Assembly: GCF_014930365.1 (NCBI RefSeq)
Contig: NZ_JABXWI010000001.1
Coordinates: 445,958 to 509,957, forward strand
Reading direction: 5' to 3'
Length of the DNA stretch: 64,000 bases
Origin: Streptomyces caniscabiei
GTDB lineage: Bacteria; Actinomycetota; Actinomycetes; Streptomycetales; Streptomycetaceae
The position numbers were made by a program, and so were the translations under genes. Under the pieces are notes generated by a model. It searched no databases, was not told where the DNA came from, and saw only the letters and a program-made list of their open reading frames with translations. Positions 34,636 through 43,209 of this stretch are shown here, piece by piece; position 1 is the first letter of the stretch; each line of letters opens with the position of its first letter.

Positions 34636-36327
34636 ATGAACCGCACGGCTCGTACGAACAGCTCCTCCTCCGCCCGTCCCCGTACGGAGGGCTCCGCCCG
34701 CACGGGCGCGTCCCGGGGCAACCGCGCCCGCGCGCAGGGCACGGGAGCAGGCGACCAGGGGGCTCCTTCCCGTGGGGACGCCGCGAAGAAGACCACGAGC
34801 CGTGGCGAGGCCGCGAAGAACACCGCGAGCCGCGGGGACGCCGCCAAGGGCGGCCAGGGCAGGGGTGGCGCGGGCAAGGGCGGCACCAACAAGGGCGGCG
34901 CGGGCCGCAGCGGCTCCGCCAGGTCCGGTGCGGCGAAGAGCGGCCGTGGTCGGCGGGGTGGCGGGCGGACCGTCACGGCGCCCGCCGCCGGCGGCGAGTT
35001 CGCGCTGCCCGTCACCATCACGCCGGCGTTGCCCGCGGTAGAGACGTTCGCCGAACTGAAGCTTCCCACGCAGGTGTTGGAGACGCTGCGGACCGAAGGG
35101 GTGACCGCGCCGTTCCCCATCCAGGCCGCGACGCTGCCGAACTCGCTGGCCGGCCGTGACGTCCTCGGCCGGGGGCGCACCGGCTCCGGCAAGACCCTCG
35201 CCTTCGGCCTCGCCCTGCTGGCCCGTACGGCCGGACAGCGCGCCGAGCCCCGGCAGCCGCTGGCCCTCGTCCTCGTCCCCACCCGCGAACTGGCCCAGCA
35301 GGTCACCGACGCCCTCACCCCGTACGCCCGCGCCCTCAGGCTGCGGCTGGCCACCGTGGTCGGCGGCATGTCCCTCGGACGGCAGGCGAGCGTGCTGCGC
35401 GGCGGCGCCGAGGTGGTCGTCGCGACCCCCGGCCGGCTCAAGGACCTCATAGACCGCGACGACTGCCGGCTCGACCAGGTCGCGATCACCGTCCTGGACG
35501 AGGCCGACCAGATGGCCGACATGGGCTTCATGCCACAGGTCACCGCGCTGCTCGACCAGGTGCGCCCCGACGGCCAGCGGCTGCTGTTCTCCGCCACCCT
35601 GGACCGCAACGTCGACCGGCTGGTCCGCGACTACCTGCACGACCCCGTCGTCCACTCCGTCGACCCGTCCGCGGGCGCGGTCACCACGATGGACCACCAC
35701 GTGCTGCACATCGAGGACGACGACAAGCACGCCACCACGACCGAGATCGCCGCCCGCGAGGGGCGCGTGATCATGTTCCTGGACAGCAAGCACGCGACGG
35801 ACCGGCTGGTGAAGAAGTTGCTGGCGGTCGGCGTGCGGGCCGCCGCCCTGCACGGCGGCAAGTCCCAGTCGCAGCGCAACCGGGCCCTCAGCCAGTTCAA
35901 GGACGGGGACGTGACCGCCCTGGTCGCCACGAACGTCGCGGCGCGCGGCATCCACGTCGACGACCTCGACCTCGTCGTCAACGTCGACCCGCCGGGCGAC
36001 CACAAGGACTATCTGCACCGGGGCGGCCGTACGGCCCGCGCGGGCGAGTCCGGCACGGTCGTCACGCTCGTCCTGCCGCACCAGCGCCGTGACGTCACCC
36101 GGCTGATGGCGGTCGCCGGCATCACCCCGACCACCACGACGGTCCGCTCGGGCGGTGCCGAACTGAACCGCATCACCGGCGCGCAGGCACCCTCCGGTGT
36201 CCCGGTCGTCCTCACCCCGCCGGTCACCCAGCAGGCGCCCGCCCGCCCCTCCTCGTCGTCACGCGGCCGCCGCAGCCGCCCGTCCCAGGGCCGCCGCCGC
36301 GCCCCGGCGAAGGGGAACGGCCGCTGA
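34636..36327 (+). CDS. DEAD-box ATP-dependent RNA helicase
   Basis: A 563-residue helicase. The first 110 residues are a basic low-complexity tail with short RGDAAK and GGKGG-like units that probably binds RNA. The core has motif Q/I (APFPIQ, GRGRTGSGKT), the PTRELAQQV block, the DEAD sequence as VLDEAD, SAT, the ARGIHVDD segment and the HRGGRTARAG of motif VI. The C terminus is another Arg/Ser-rich tail. Its position right after the cold-shock gene suggests RNA remodelling at low temperature. ATG 34636 is used; the alternative upstream start lies inside the hairpin region. Confidence 0.93.
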   Translation: MNRTARTNSSSSARPRTEGSARTGASRGNRARAQGTGAGDQGAPSRGDAAKKTTSRGEAAKNTASRGDAAKGGQGRGGAGKGGTNKGGAGRSGSARSGAAKSGRGRRGGGRTVTAPAAGGEFALPVTITPALPAVETFAELKLPTQVLETLRTEGVTAPFPIQAATLPNSLAGRDVLGRGRTGSGKTLAFGLALLARTAGQRAEPRQPLALVLVPTRELAQQVTDALTPYARALRLRLATVVGGMSLGRQASVLRGGAEVVVATPGRLKDLIDRDDCRLDQVAITVLDEADQMADMGFMPQVTALLDQVRPDGQRLLFSATLDRNVDRLVRDYLHDPVVHSVDPSAGAVTTMDHHVLHIEDDDKHATTTEIAAREGRVIMFLDSKHATDRLVKKLLAVGVRAAALHGGKSQSQRNRALSQFKDGDVTALVATNVAARGIHVDDLDLVVNVDPPGDHKDYLHRGGRTARAGESGTVVTLVLPHQRRDVTRLMAVAGITPTTTTVRSGGAELNRITGAQAPSGVPVVLTPPVTQQAPARPSSSSRGRRSRPSQGRRRAPAKGNGR

Positions 36328-36461
36328 GCCCGCCGGTACGGCCGATGTCCGGGGTCGAGGAACTCCGACGGGGGTGACGGGCGTTCACAGGGAGACGTGC
36401 GGAACGCACGCGGACGACCGGAACGACCGGCACGACACGGGCTGAAGCCGAGGTGGCACGC

Positions 36462-37058
36462 ATGGCGATGTGGGATCGGATCAAGGACCAGGCCAAGGGT
36501 CTGCAGCAGCAGGCGCAGGGCGCGCGGGGCGGCAGCGGGCACGGGCAGCCGGGGGCGGGGCCCATGGGCTCCGCGGGAGCCGCGGGGTCCCATGGGTCCG
36601 GGCGGTCCTCCGGCGGCTCCAAGGCCCAGCTGGTGAGCGCGCTCAAGTCCCAGCTCACCTCCCTGAAGACGGAGCTGAAGAGCGGTGCCTACCGGGACGC
36701 CAGCATGGCCATGTGCGCCCTGGTCGCCGCCGCCGACGGGAACGTGGACCCGGCCGAGCGGCAGCACGTGGAGTCGCTGATCCTGAACAACGACGTCCTG
36801 CAGAACTTCCCGGCGGACCAGCTGCGCCAGCGCTTCAACCGGCACGTCGACCAGCTCTCCCGCAACTTCCAGCAGGGCAAGGCCGAGGCTCTCACGGAGA
36901 TCGCCAAGGCCGCGAAGAAGCCGACCGAGGCGCGGGCCGTCGTCCAGACCGGCTTCGTGGTGGCGGGCGCCGACGGGTACATCGCCCAGACCGAGGAGCA
37001 GGTCCTCCGCGAGGCCTGCGCCACGCTCGGCCTGTCCCCGCAGGAGTTCGGCCTCTGA
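36462..37058 (+). CDS. TerB-like tellurite-resistance domain protein
   Basis: A 198-residue protein. After a Gly/Ser-rich first 60 residues comes a helical TerB domain (MAMCALVAAADGNVDPAE, metal-binding-type Asp residues in the loop, and VVAGADGYIAQTEE with a second acidic loop). TerB-like proteins associate with membranes and stress functions; despite the name, most have no proven tellurite role. GAGG precedes ATG 36462 with 8-bp spacing. It stands between the helicase and a small membrane protein. Confidence 0.88.
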   Translation: MAMWDRIKDQAKGLQQQAQGARGGSGHGQPGAGPMGSAGAAGSHGSGRSSGGSKAQLVSALKSQLTSLKTELKSGAYRDASMAMCALVAAADGNVDPAERQHVESLILNNDVLQNFPADQLRQRFNRHVDQLSRNFQQGKAEALTEIAKAAKKPTEARAVVQTGFVVAGADGYIAQTEEQVLREACATLGLSPQEFGL

Positions 37059-37076
37059 CACCGGCGGTGCGCTGGC

Positions 37077-37418
37077 TCAGGGCAGCGGGTTCGCCCGCCT
37101 GCCCCGGCGCAGGGCGCGGCCGCACCAGACGATGACGGCCGCGTTGGCCGGCGCGCCGAGCAGTACGGCGACGACGGCCATCGCGGCCCCGTCCGGCAGG
37201 GCGAGCCACACGAAGCTGACCGGGGCCGTGGCGAGGACGGGGACGACCATCGCCATGGACCCGCCCGAGCCGTCGGCGGAGCTCTGCGCGGTCGCCCAGA
37301 CCAACAGGCCCACGCAGAGCACGAGGTAGGCGAGGGCGAGGAGATCGCCGGGGCCGGGCCGGCGGCGGGGCGGTGCGGCCCGCCGCGGCGCGGGAGGCGT
37401 GGGTTCCTCGGTGGTCAT
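37077..37418 (-). CDS. Small membrane protein (SCO4225-like)
   Basis: A 113-residue protein with three predicted helices after a Pro/Arg-rich N terminus (LLALAYLVLCVGLLVWA, VVPVLATAPVSFVWLALP, MAVVAVLLGAPANAAVIVW). It resembles a family of small Streptomyces membrane proteins of unknown function (the SCO4225 type); the match is by general pattern only. It may be in a transcript with, or simply near, the response-regulator gene upstream of it. Confidence 0.65.
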   Translation of the reverse strand: MTTEEPTPPAPRRAAPPRRRPGPGDLLALAYLVLCVGLLVWATAQSSADGSGGSMAMVVPVLATAPVSFVWLALPDGAAMAVVAVLLGAPANAAVIVWCGRALRRGRRANPLP

Positions 37419-37465
37419 GGGGTGGTCCTGGTCGTCTCGGGGGTGTTGTCTCGGGGCGGTGGGCC

Positions 37466-38149
37466 TCAGAGGTGGGGGCCCGGGGGGTTCGGGCGGGCCA
37501 GGCCCAGGTCGTAGGCGAGGATCGTGGCCTGGACGCGGTCGCGCAGGCCGAGTTTGCGGAGCAGCGCGTTGACGTGGGACTTCACGGTGCCGACGGTGAT
37601 GCCGAGTTCCTCGGCGATCTCCGCGTTGGTGAGCCCGGTGGCGAGCAGGGAGAGAACGCCCCGCTGGCTGCCGGTGAGGGCGTCGAGGGCGCGGAGGGCG
37701 CCGCTGTCCGTCGTCCCCGGCCCGGTGCCGGAGGCGTAGTGGCCGATGAGGCGACGCGTCGCGGACGGGGCGAGCACGCTCTCGCCGGCGGCCACCACCC
37801 GGATCCCGGCCAGCAGTTCGGCGGCGTGCACGTCCTTCAGCAGGAAGCCGGAGGCGCCCGCGCGCAGGGCGTCGAAGACATACGCGTCGAGGTCGAAGGT
37901 GGTCAGGACCAGGACACGGGGCGCGTCGTCCCGGCCGGTGATGATGCGGGTCGCGGCGATGCCGTCCAGTTGCGGCATCCGTACGTCCATGACGACGACG
38001 TCCGGTGCCAACTCCTCGGCGAGCCGCACCGCTTCGGCGCCGTCGGCGGCCTCACCGACGACCGTCATGTCCTCCTCCGCGTCGATCACGGCGGCGAACC
38101 CCGCCCGTACGATGCCCTGGTCGTCGACGACCAGCACCCTGAGGCTCAT
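37466..38149 (-). CDS. NarL-family response regulator
   Basis: A 227-residue response regulator. The phosphoacceptor is Asp55 (VVVMDVRMPQ), with the acidic pair at the start (VVDDQGIV) and Lys in the LLKDVHA region. The C-terminal LuxR-type helix-turn-helix reads GLTNAEIAEELGITVGTVKSHV. The start overlaps the kinase stop by four bases (ATGA), so the two proteins are a cognate pair. Confidence 0.93.
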   Translation of the reverse strand: MSLRVLVVDDQGIVRAGFAAVIDAEEDMTVVGEAADGAEAVRLAEELAPDVVVMDVRMPQLDGIAATRIITGRDDAPRVLVLTTFDLDAYVFDALRAGASGFLLKDVHAAELLAGIRVVAAGESVLAPSATRRLIGHYASGTGPGTTDSGALRALDALTGSQRGVLSLLATGLTNAEIAEELGITVGTVKSHVNALLRKLGLRDRVQATILAYDLGLARPNPPGPHL

Positions 38150-40545
38150 CCGTCACTTCCCTCTTCGTCCTCTGTCGCGTCGCCCTGCTGCGGAACCGGT
38201 ACCGCCGCGAGCGGCAGTCGGAGGTGGACCGTGTCCGGGCCGCCGGTGGTCAGGGTGCCGCCGAGCGGCGCGACGCGGGCCGTCAGCCGCTCCCGTACGG
38301 CGGTGCGCGCTGCGCGCGGCACCCCGGTGGCGGTGAGCGTCAACGTACCGTCGTCCGCGTCGAATTCGAGCATCGCGGGGTGGTCGCCGCCGACGGCGAG
38401 GATCGTCTCGGCGGCGTGGTAGGCGGCCAGGTCGACGGCGGTGGGGAGACGTTCGGGCACCCGGTCGGTCAGCCGGATGCGCACGTCGCGGCCGGTGGCC
38501 CGGGACTGGTGGGCGAGCAGGTCGAGGGCCTGGAGGGTGGGCTGCGGACGGCGTCCGGGGCCCGCGTCGTGTTCGCCGTCGCGGACGGTGTCGAGCAGGG
38601 CGCGCATCGCGGCGAGGGCCTCGCGGGCACGGTCCGCGACCGCGTCGAGCCGGCCCGCCCGTGCCTCCACGACCATGTCGGCGGTCCGGGACAGCACGGT
38701 CGTCTCCAGCCCCGCCGCGATCCGCCGCCGCTCGGCCCACGCGTCCCGCACGGCCTCCTCGGTCCACACGGCGACGCGCTCGTCCCGCAGCCCCCGGTCG
38801 CCCCTCTCCCGCCGTCCACGCAGCACCCCGCCCCGGACGGCGGCCGCCACCACCAGCGCAGCCCCGGCGCTCACCCCGGCCCCGACCACCCATCCGGAGA
38901 CCGCCGTTCCCCGCCCGAGCACGGCGACGACCCCGGCGAGGCTGTGCACGAGGACGGCCGCGACGGGGAGCACCACCGACTCGCGCGTCCAGGCCGGGGG
39001 ACGCCGCACGGTCCGCCCCTCCGGGCCGGTCCCGTCCGCAGTGAGTCCCCCTGCCTCCGCGACCCTGCGGGCCGTTCGGGTCGTGAGGGCCGCGCAGGTG
39101 GCGAGGAGACTCAGGGCCGGGGGGAGGAGGGCCGGGCCGGTGTAGTGGGCCGTGGTCATGGCCAGGGGCCACAGGAGGGGCAGGGCGAGGAGGGTGGTGA
39201 GGGCCGTCCGGGGAGCCCGGGGCAGCCAGAGCAGGGTGAGCGCCTGGGCCGCGGCGAGCAGGGCGAAGAGGGTGCCGGGCGAGGCCTGCGAGGAGGTCGT
39301 CACGGTGTCCGGGCGGATGACCAGCGCCGGGAGCAGGGGCTGCAGGACGAGGCCGGCCGCGGCCACCAGCTGCGCCGCCCGGTAGCCGCGCGGGAACGTC
39401 GCCTCCACGGGCGCGGCGGTCCGGCCGGGCAGCGCCGCGCGGATCTCCCAGCCGCCCTCCCCCGTCGGCCCGCTGGTCAGCGTGCCGCCCGCCTCGCGCG
39501 CCCGGGAGCGCAGGAAACCCTGGCCGCGTCCGCCCCCGAGGCCCGAGGCGTGGGCCGTCGTCCCGGCGGGCGGGGCCGCGCTCGTGACCACGACGTCCGT
39601 GCGGCTGTCGCCGTAGCGCACCCGCACCCGGGTGTGCGCGCCCGGCGCGTGCCGGGCCACGTTGGTCAGGCCCTCGCGCACGATGCCGTACGCCGCGTCC
39701 GCGACGGCACCGTCCGGCAGGGGGTCGATCTCGCAGTCGATCCGCTGGTCCAGCCGGCGGAACCCGGCGACCAGGTCCAGCAGCCGTTCCTCCGGCGACG
39801 GCAGGTCCTCCCGGGAGGGCGCCGGTGCCCGTACGGCACCGAGTGCGCGGGTGACCTCCTGTCCCGTCTCGACGGCGAACTCCAGTGCCTCTCCGGCCAG
39901 TTCGGGCCGCTGTGCGCGCAGGCCGAGCGCGGCACCCGCCGTGACGACGACCGCCGTCAGGTGGTGGGCGCTGACGTCGTGCAACTCCCGCTCCATACGC
40001 CGCCGTTCGACCGCCGGCAGCCGATGCCGCTCCGTCTCGGCGCGTTTCAGCCGCTGTTCGGCCGCCCACCGCGCGCGCCGGGACCGTCGTACGAGGAGAC
40101 CGGTGCCGCAGGCGGTGGCGTACAGCAGGGCGGTGAGGACGAGATCGAGGCCGGCGGGGTCGCTGAGGCCGTGCAGGCTGATCTGTTGCAGGAACTGCCA
40201 GGCGGCGAGCGCCACCACGCACAACACGGCGGTGAACGTGTCGCGTTCGGCCGCCGCGGTGTACAGGGCCAGCGCGACGCCCGCCGTGCCGAGCACGGCC
40301 GTCGCGCCGACGGGCAGCGGGCCGGCGCCCAGCGCGCACGCGACGGCGACCACGACGAGCGCGACCACCGGGCGGCTGCGGCGCAGCGTCAGCGCGGCCG
40401 TCACGACTCCGGCGACCAGGGTCGCCACCAGCAGGTCCGACCCGTTCGGGACGGCCCCGCGCACCAGCGCCGCCCCGGGCCACACCACGGCCTGGGCGAC
40501 GATCAGCAGGACCGGGAGCAGCCGGTCGTCCTCTGTCCGCATCAT
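38146..40545 (-). CDS. Two-module NarL-type sensor histidine kinase
   Basis: A 799-residue membrane sensor. Residues about 10-155 hold six helices. Module 1 has the HisKA_3 box ERRRMERELHDVSAHHL (phospho-His near residue 190) and an ATPase domain (DAAYGIVREGLTNVARHAP, GLGGGRGQGFLRSRA). A second membrane block (about 395-560) precedes module 2, whose dimerisation helix reads ERRRIAAGLETTVLS, so the histidine position holds Glu. Module 2 keeps parts of an ATPase-like fold. It probably arose by gene fusion or duplication; the second unit may be regulatory. It partners the response regulator encoded at 37466. Confidence 0.85.
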   Translation of the reverse strand: MMRTEDDRLLPVLLIVAQAVVWPGAALVRGAVPNGSDLLVATLVAGVVTAALTLRRSRPVVALVVVAVACALGAGPLPVGATAVLGTAGVALALYTAAAERDTFTAVLCVVALAAWQFLQQISLHGLSDPAGLDLVLTALLYATACGTGLLVRRSRRARWAAEQRLKRAETERHRLPAVERRRMERELHDVSAHHLTAVVVTAGAALGLRAQRPELAGEALEFAVETGQEVTRALGAVRAPAPSREDLPSPEERLLDLVAGFRRLDQRIDCEIDPLPDGAVADAAYGIVREGLTNVARHAPGAHTRVRVRYGDSRTDVVVTSAAPPAGTTAHASGLGGGRGQGFLRSRAREAGGTLTSGPTGEGGWEIRAALPGRTAAPVEATFPRGYRAAQLVAAAGLVLQPLLPALVIRPDTVTTSSQASPGTLFALLAAAQALTLLWLPRAPRTALTTLLALPLLWPLAMTTAHYTGPALLPPALSLLATCAALTTRTARRVAEAGGLTADGTGPEGRTVRRPPAWTRESVVLPVAAVLVHSLAGVVAVLGRGTAVSGWVVGAGVSAGAALVVAAAVRGGVLRGRRERGDRGLRDERVAVWTEEAVRDAWAERRRIAAGLETTVLSRTADMVVEARAGRLDAVADRAREALAAMRALLDTVRDGEHDAGPGRRPQPTLQALDLLAHQSRATGRDVRIRLTDRVPERLPTAVDLAAYHAAETILAVGGDHPAMLEFDADDGTLTLTATGVPRAARTAVRERLTARVAPLGGTLTTGGPDTVHLRLPLAAVPVPQQGDATEDEEGSDG

Positions 40546-40857
40546 GGCCCCACCAGGCTAGGCCGGACCCCGCCCGCCCCGAGTCCGGCTGAAGACCGAG
40601 GTCCGCGTCGTACCTGGGTTATAGGCGGGACGGGGGTGCCTGGGGTGTGCGGGAGGGGGCGGGCGTCGTCCACAGGCTGTGGACGGATCGCGGGTGCTGT
40701 GGCCGCGCGATGGATGCCGTCCCCTGCACGCGTCGGGCGCCGTGGCCTGCGCGTGGCGGTCGGGCGCCGTGGTGGCGGTCTCAACTGCGCGTGTCCGTAA
40801 GGGAGTTGCCGACGCCGAGGGAGTCGTGGGAGTAGCCGGAGTCGTGGGCGGCGGTCA
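40546..40857. other. 312-bp gap between the kinase and the broken ArsR gene
   Basis: No gene seen. Near 40795-40855 the plus strand repeats GGAGTCGTGGG twice with GGAGTAGCC between, a short imperfect tandem repeat. The portion next to 40545 should contain the promoter for the kinase-regulator pair, but no clear consensus can be read. Confidence 0.5.
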
Positions 40858-41265
40858 GTGGAAGAGGGCCGTGAGGAGGTCGTCGCCGAGGCGGCGTACG
40901 CGTTCCAGGTGGAGTTGGTAGTAGGCGCGGCGGCCGTCGCGCTCGACCGTGACGAGTCCGGCCTCGCGCAGCCGGGCCAGGTGCCGGGAGACCTGCGGCA
41001 GGGACATCCCGCTCCGGGTGGCCAGCTCGGACGGCGTGAGCGGCTCGCGGGCGATGGCCCGGGCGATGCGCTGCCGGCCGGGGTCCCGCAGCACCTCCAG
41101 CCGCCGGTGCACGGTCGCGTACCCGGGCTGGTCGTCGCTCTCCGGCAGCAGCGGGTACTGCACGACCGCCGCGAACCCCGGCTCGTGCTTGACCAGCAGG
41201 TGCGGGCCGCCGAAGACCGACGGCACGACCAGGACGGGGGTCGTGGCGACGTTCACGATGCCGTG
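40858..41265 (-). pseudogene. ArsR-type regulator, 3' fragment cut by the TnpB element
   Basis: The last 136 residues or so of an ArsR-like repressor of the DUF5937 kind: LVVPSVFGGPHLLVKHEPG precedes the helix-turn-helix (LTPSELATRSGMSLPQVSRHL, DGRRAYYQLH). It begins exactly at the right end of the IS200/IS605-type element at 41266 (HGIVNVATTP). The upstream half lies on the other side of the element (42881-43209). No start or ribosome-binding site for this fragment remains, so it is unlikely to be made unless from within the element. Confidence 0.8.
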
Positions 41266-41450
41266 TTGACATCCTCCCCCTCTTAAAAGAGGGGGATTCC
41301 AACCCATCGGGGTTGAGGTTCACGGACGCTCGACCGCTTGGTGGGCAGTGTCGTCCCTCCGGCACAGGCTGAGCGCCTGGGGCGGGGGATCCCGCCCTGT
41401 CCTGCCGCGACGTTGATACTCGCGTTGGTGTCCGCGTTACAAGTGAAGCC
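41266..41450 (-). ncRNA. Predicted TnpB guide (omega) RNA scaffold
   Basis: In TnpB elements the 3' end of the tnpB transcript plus the right end forms the guide RNA scaffold, and the bases just beyond the right end are the guide. Here the right-end hairpin (41276-41295) and the tnpB 3' region are candidates; the guide would read outward on the minus strand from 41265 and start CACGGCATCGTGAAC, matching the interrupted ArsR gene. The 5' limit of the scaffold is a guess. Confidence 0.4.
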
Positions 41451-42587
41451 GCAGGACGAGCAGACGAACTCGGCTTGGCTCTTGCGTGAGTTCTTGTCGA
41501 TCCATCCGCAGGCACTGCACCGCAGGCTGGTGTAGGGGGCGGGTACGTCCTCGACCCGGCCGGGGGCCTTGTGCTCGGTGCGCTGCCGCAGCAGCCCCCA
41601 CCCTTGGGCGAGGATCACCCGGTTCAGTCCGGCTTTGGCTGCCCGGCCGTTCTTGAGGTATTGGCCGGGCTGGTCGGGGTCCGGCCTGGCCCTGGCCTTG
41701 GCCGTCATCGTCTTGATGTTCAGCTTTTCGAACCGGACCAGGTCGTAGGTGCGGGCGAGCATGGTGCTGGTCTTCTCGCACCAGTCCTTGCGGCGGTCGG
41801 CTTCGCGGGCCTTGAGGCGGGCGACCTTCGCGTACTCGGCGGTCTTCTCGGGACTGCCCTTCCTCGCGCGGGCGGCGCGCCTCTGGTGCTTGCGGACCTG
41901 GGCACGTTCCCTGACGGTGAGCTGAGGGCAGTTGAGGGTGCGCCCGTCGGAGAGGGCGGCGGTGACCTTCACGCCCCGGTCGATGCCGATGACCTCACCT
42001 GTACTGGGCGCGTCGACGGGCTCGGGGATGACTGCGAAGGCGATGTGCCACTGGCCGTTGCGAAGAGTGACGCGGAACGTCTTCGCGGACGCCAGTTCGG
42101 GGCGGGTGAGGCGGAAGCGGACCCATCCGCAACCGGGCACCTTCACCTGCGCCCAGCGGCGGTTGAGCTTCTGCACGACGACCGAGCGACCCATGACCTG
42201 CTTGCCCTTGGCGTTCAGCTTCGGCGAGCCGTTGGTGTCGTATTCGGGTACACGGTCGGTACCGATGACGCGGAAGCCCTCGTGCACGAACTTCTTGCGC
42301 CAGCTCGGCTCACCGAACCCCGAGGTGAAGCGTGCGTTCTTGGCCTTGGCGAAGTCCTTCAGCGCCTGCTGCTGCACGTCAGCGTTTCCGGCGCCCAGCC
42401 ACTCGTTCTCACGCCGGGCTTCGGTGAGCTGACGGCATTGCTCGGCGAAACCGGGCGCCGCCTTCCTGCCACGCTTCCAGTGCGAGTGCTGCTCAACGGC
42501 GAGGTTCCAGACATACCGGGCGTGCGCACAGTGCAAGAGCAACTGCTCTGCCTGCGCGGGCGTCGGGTACATCCGAAAACGACTCAT
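41283..42587 (-). CDS. tnpB: TnpB RNA-guided nuclease (IS200/IS605 accessory)
   Basis: A 434-residue canonical TnpB. N-terminal helix-turn-helix-like and OB-type region (RFRMYPTPAQAEQLLLHCAH), RuvC-like core with the first Asp in VIGIDRGVKV, the Glu in LVRFEKLNIK, and the last Asp in CNADTNAS, separated by the zinc ribbon (CSACGW...CSSCGF). All catalytic positions are present, so it should be active. The stop codon sits in the loop of the right-end hairpin. ATG 42587 begins within a palindrome that probably serves as the operator for the divergently transcribed ribbon-helix-helix gene; an upstream ATG (42617) would lie beyond it. Confidence 0.92.
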   Translation of the reverse strand: MSRFRMYPTPAQAEQLLLHCAHARYVWNLAVEQHSHWKRGRKAAPGFAEQCRQLTEARRENEWLGAGNADVQQQALKDFAKAKNARFTSGFGEPSWRKKFVHEGFRVIGTDRVPEYDTNGSPKLNAKGKQVMGRSVVVQKLNRRWAQVKVPGCGWVRFRLTRPELASAKTFRVTLRNGQWHIAFAVIPEPVDAPSTGEVIGIDRGVKVTAALSDGRTLNCPQLTVRERAQVRKHQRRAARARKGSPEKTAEYAKVARLKAREADRRKDWCEKTSTMLARTYDLVRFEKLNIKTMTAKARARPDPDQPGQYLKNGRAAKAGLNRVILAQGWGLLRQRTEHKAPGRVEDVPAPYTSLRCSACGWIDKNSRKSQAEFVCSSCGFTCNADTNASINVAAGQGGIPRPRRSACAGGTTLPTKRSSVREPQPRWVGIPLF

Positions 42588-42650
42588 GCACCCATTATGG
42601 GTGCACTTTGGGTCCAAGTCAAAACCCGTTCCGGGTCTACTCTGGGTGCA
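42587..42650. promoter_or_regulatory. Operator palindrome between tnpB and the RHH gene
   Basis: TGCACCCA-TTA-TGGGTGCA (42587-42605) is a perfect 19-bp palindrome that touches the tnpB start codon. A third copy of the half-site, TGGGTGCA (42643-42650), overlaps the start of the RHH gene, and a partial copy TTGGGTCCA lies between. Arc/RHH repressors bind such paired half-sites, so this is a likely shared operator that represses tnpB and its own gene. Confidence 0.65.
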
Positions 42651-42853
42651 TGGTGAACTTCAATCTCCGTCTCCCCGATGACCTGCACGCCGCCATCAAG
42701 GCCGCAGCCGAGCGTGACGGACGCTCCGCCCACGGACAGATGCTGTGGTACCTGCGGCAAGCGGTTGAGTCCTCCGGTACGCCGGATCGCCCTGACGGCG
42801 ACCCGGCTACCCCTGCCCCGCTCCGCGGGAGCGGGCATTCCCCCCAGCCCTGA
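42650..42853 (+). CDS. Arc-type ribbon-helix-helix DNA-binding protein
   Basis: A 67-residue protein. The first 45 residues match the Arc/RHH fold: a beta-strand with alternating hydrophobic/basic residues (VNFNLRLPDDLHAAIKAAAE) followed by two helices (SAHGQMLWYLRQAV). It dimerises through the strand and inserts it into the major groove. The C-terminal 20 residues are proline-rich and disordered. It lies inside the element, divergent from tnpB, so it likely regulates tnpB. Similar RHH genes accompany TnpB elements in streptomycetes, by recollection. Confidence 0.75.
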   Translation: MVNFNLRLPDDLHAAIKAAAERDGRSAHGQMLWYLRQAVESSGTPDRPDGDPATPAPLRGSGHSPQP

Positions 42854-42880
42854 AGGACCGGGCCCCTGCCCGGAAACCCG

Positions 42881-43209
42881 GTAGAACTTGTGGAAAACCA
42901 CGCGTGGCGGTCCGTCCCGGTACGAGGCCCCGCCGGGTCCAGGGCGGCGAGCGCCCGGCCGGGGCCGTCGTGCGCGACGGCCCTGCGCAGCCCCGGCAGT
43001 AGACCCGAGATCGCCCGGGCGGCCCGCGCCAGGTCGGGTTCCAGTGCCCGCGCGGCTCGGTCCAGCAGATCCAGCAGATCCGTCCGCAGTGACTCCGGCG
43101 CGTGCAGCAGCCTGCGCGCCAGCTCCGACCAGGCCGTCGACCGCCGCTCCGCCGCCTCAAACAGCCCTTCCCGCTGGGCCTGTTCTTCCAGCACCCGGTC
43201 CAAGGGCAT
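42881..43209 (-). pseudogene. ArsR-type regulator, middle fragment cut by the TnpB element
   Basis: The minus strand from 43209 reads the middle of the same DUF5937/ArsR-type regulator whose end lies at 40858-41265: LDRVLEEQAQREGLFEAAER, SLRTDLLDLLDRA and ARAISGLLPGLRR. Near 42925-42945 the frame shifts (DPA then GASYRDGPPRVVFHKFY), so the fragment carried a frameshift even without the insertion. The N-terminal part of the gene is missing; the DNA beyond 43209 belongs to an M20 peptidase remnant. Confidence 0.7.

Larger units (their letters stand above)
41266..42880. mobile_element. Compact IS200/IS605-family element carrying tnpB and an RHH gene
   Basis: The element splits the ArsR-type gene. 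Right end: the plus strand reads TTGA (41266-41269; TCAA on the minus strand), followed by a perfect hairpin CCCCCTCTT (41276-41284) / AAGAGGGGG (41287-41295). Left end: hairpin CCGGGC (42858-42863) / GCCCGG (42868-42873), seven bases from the boundary at 42880, with flank TTCTAC (plus-strand 42886-42881) as the probable target-side motif. The joined flanks restore a sensible coding sequence (HKFY-HGIVNV) of the interrupted gene. No TnpA is present. Length about 1615 bp. Confidence 0.82.

Noticed and set aside
41266..41307. An apparently longer ArsR reading beginning inside the TnpB element
   Set aside because: Its first residues come from the element's right-end hairpin, not from the regulator; the true gene was cut at 41265.
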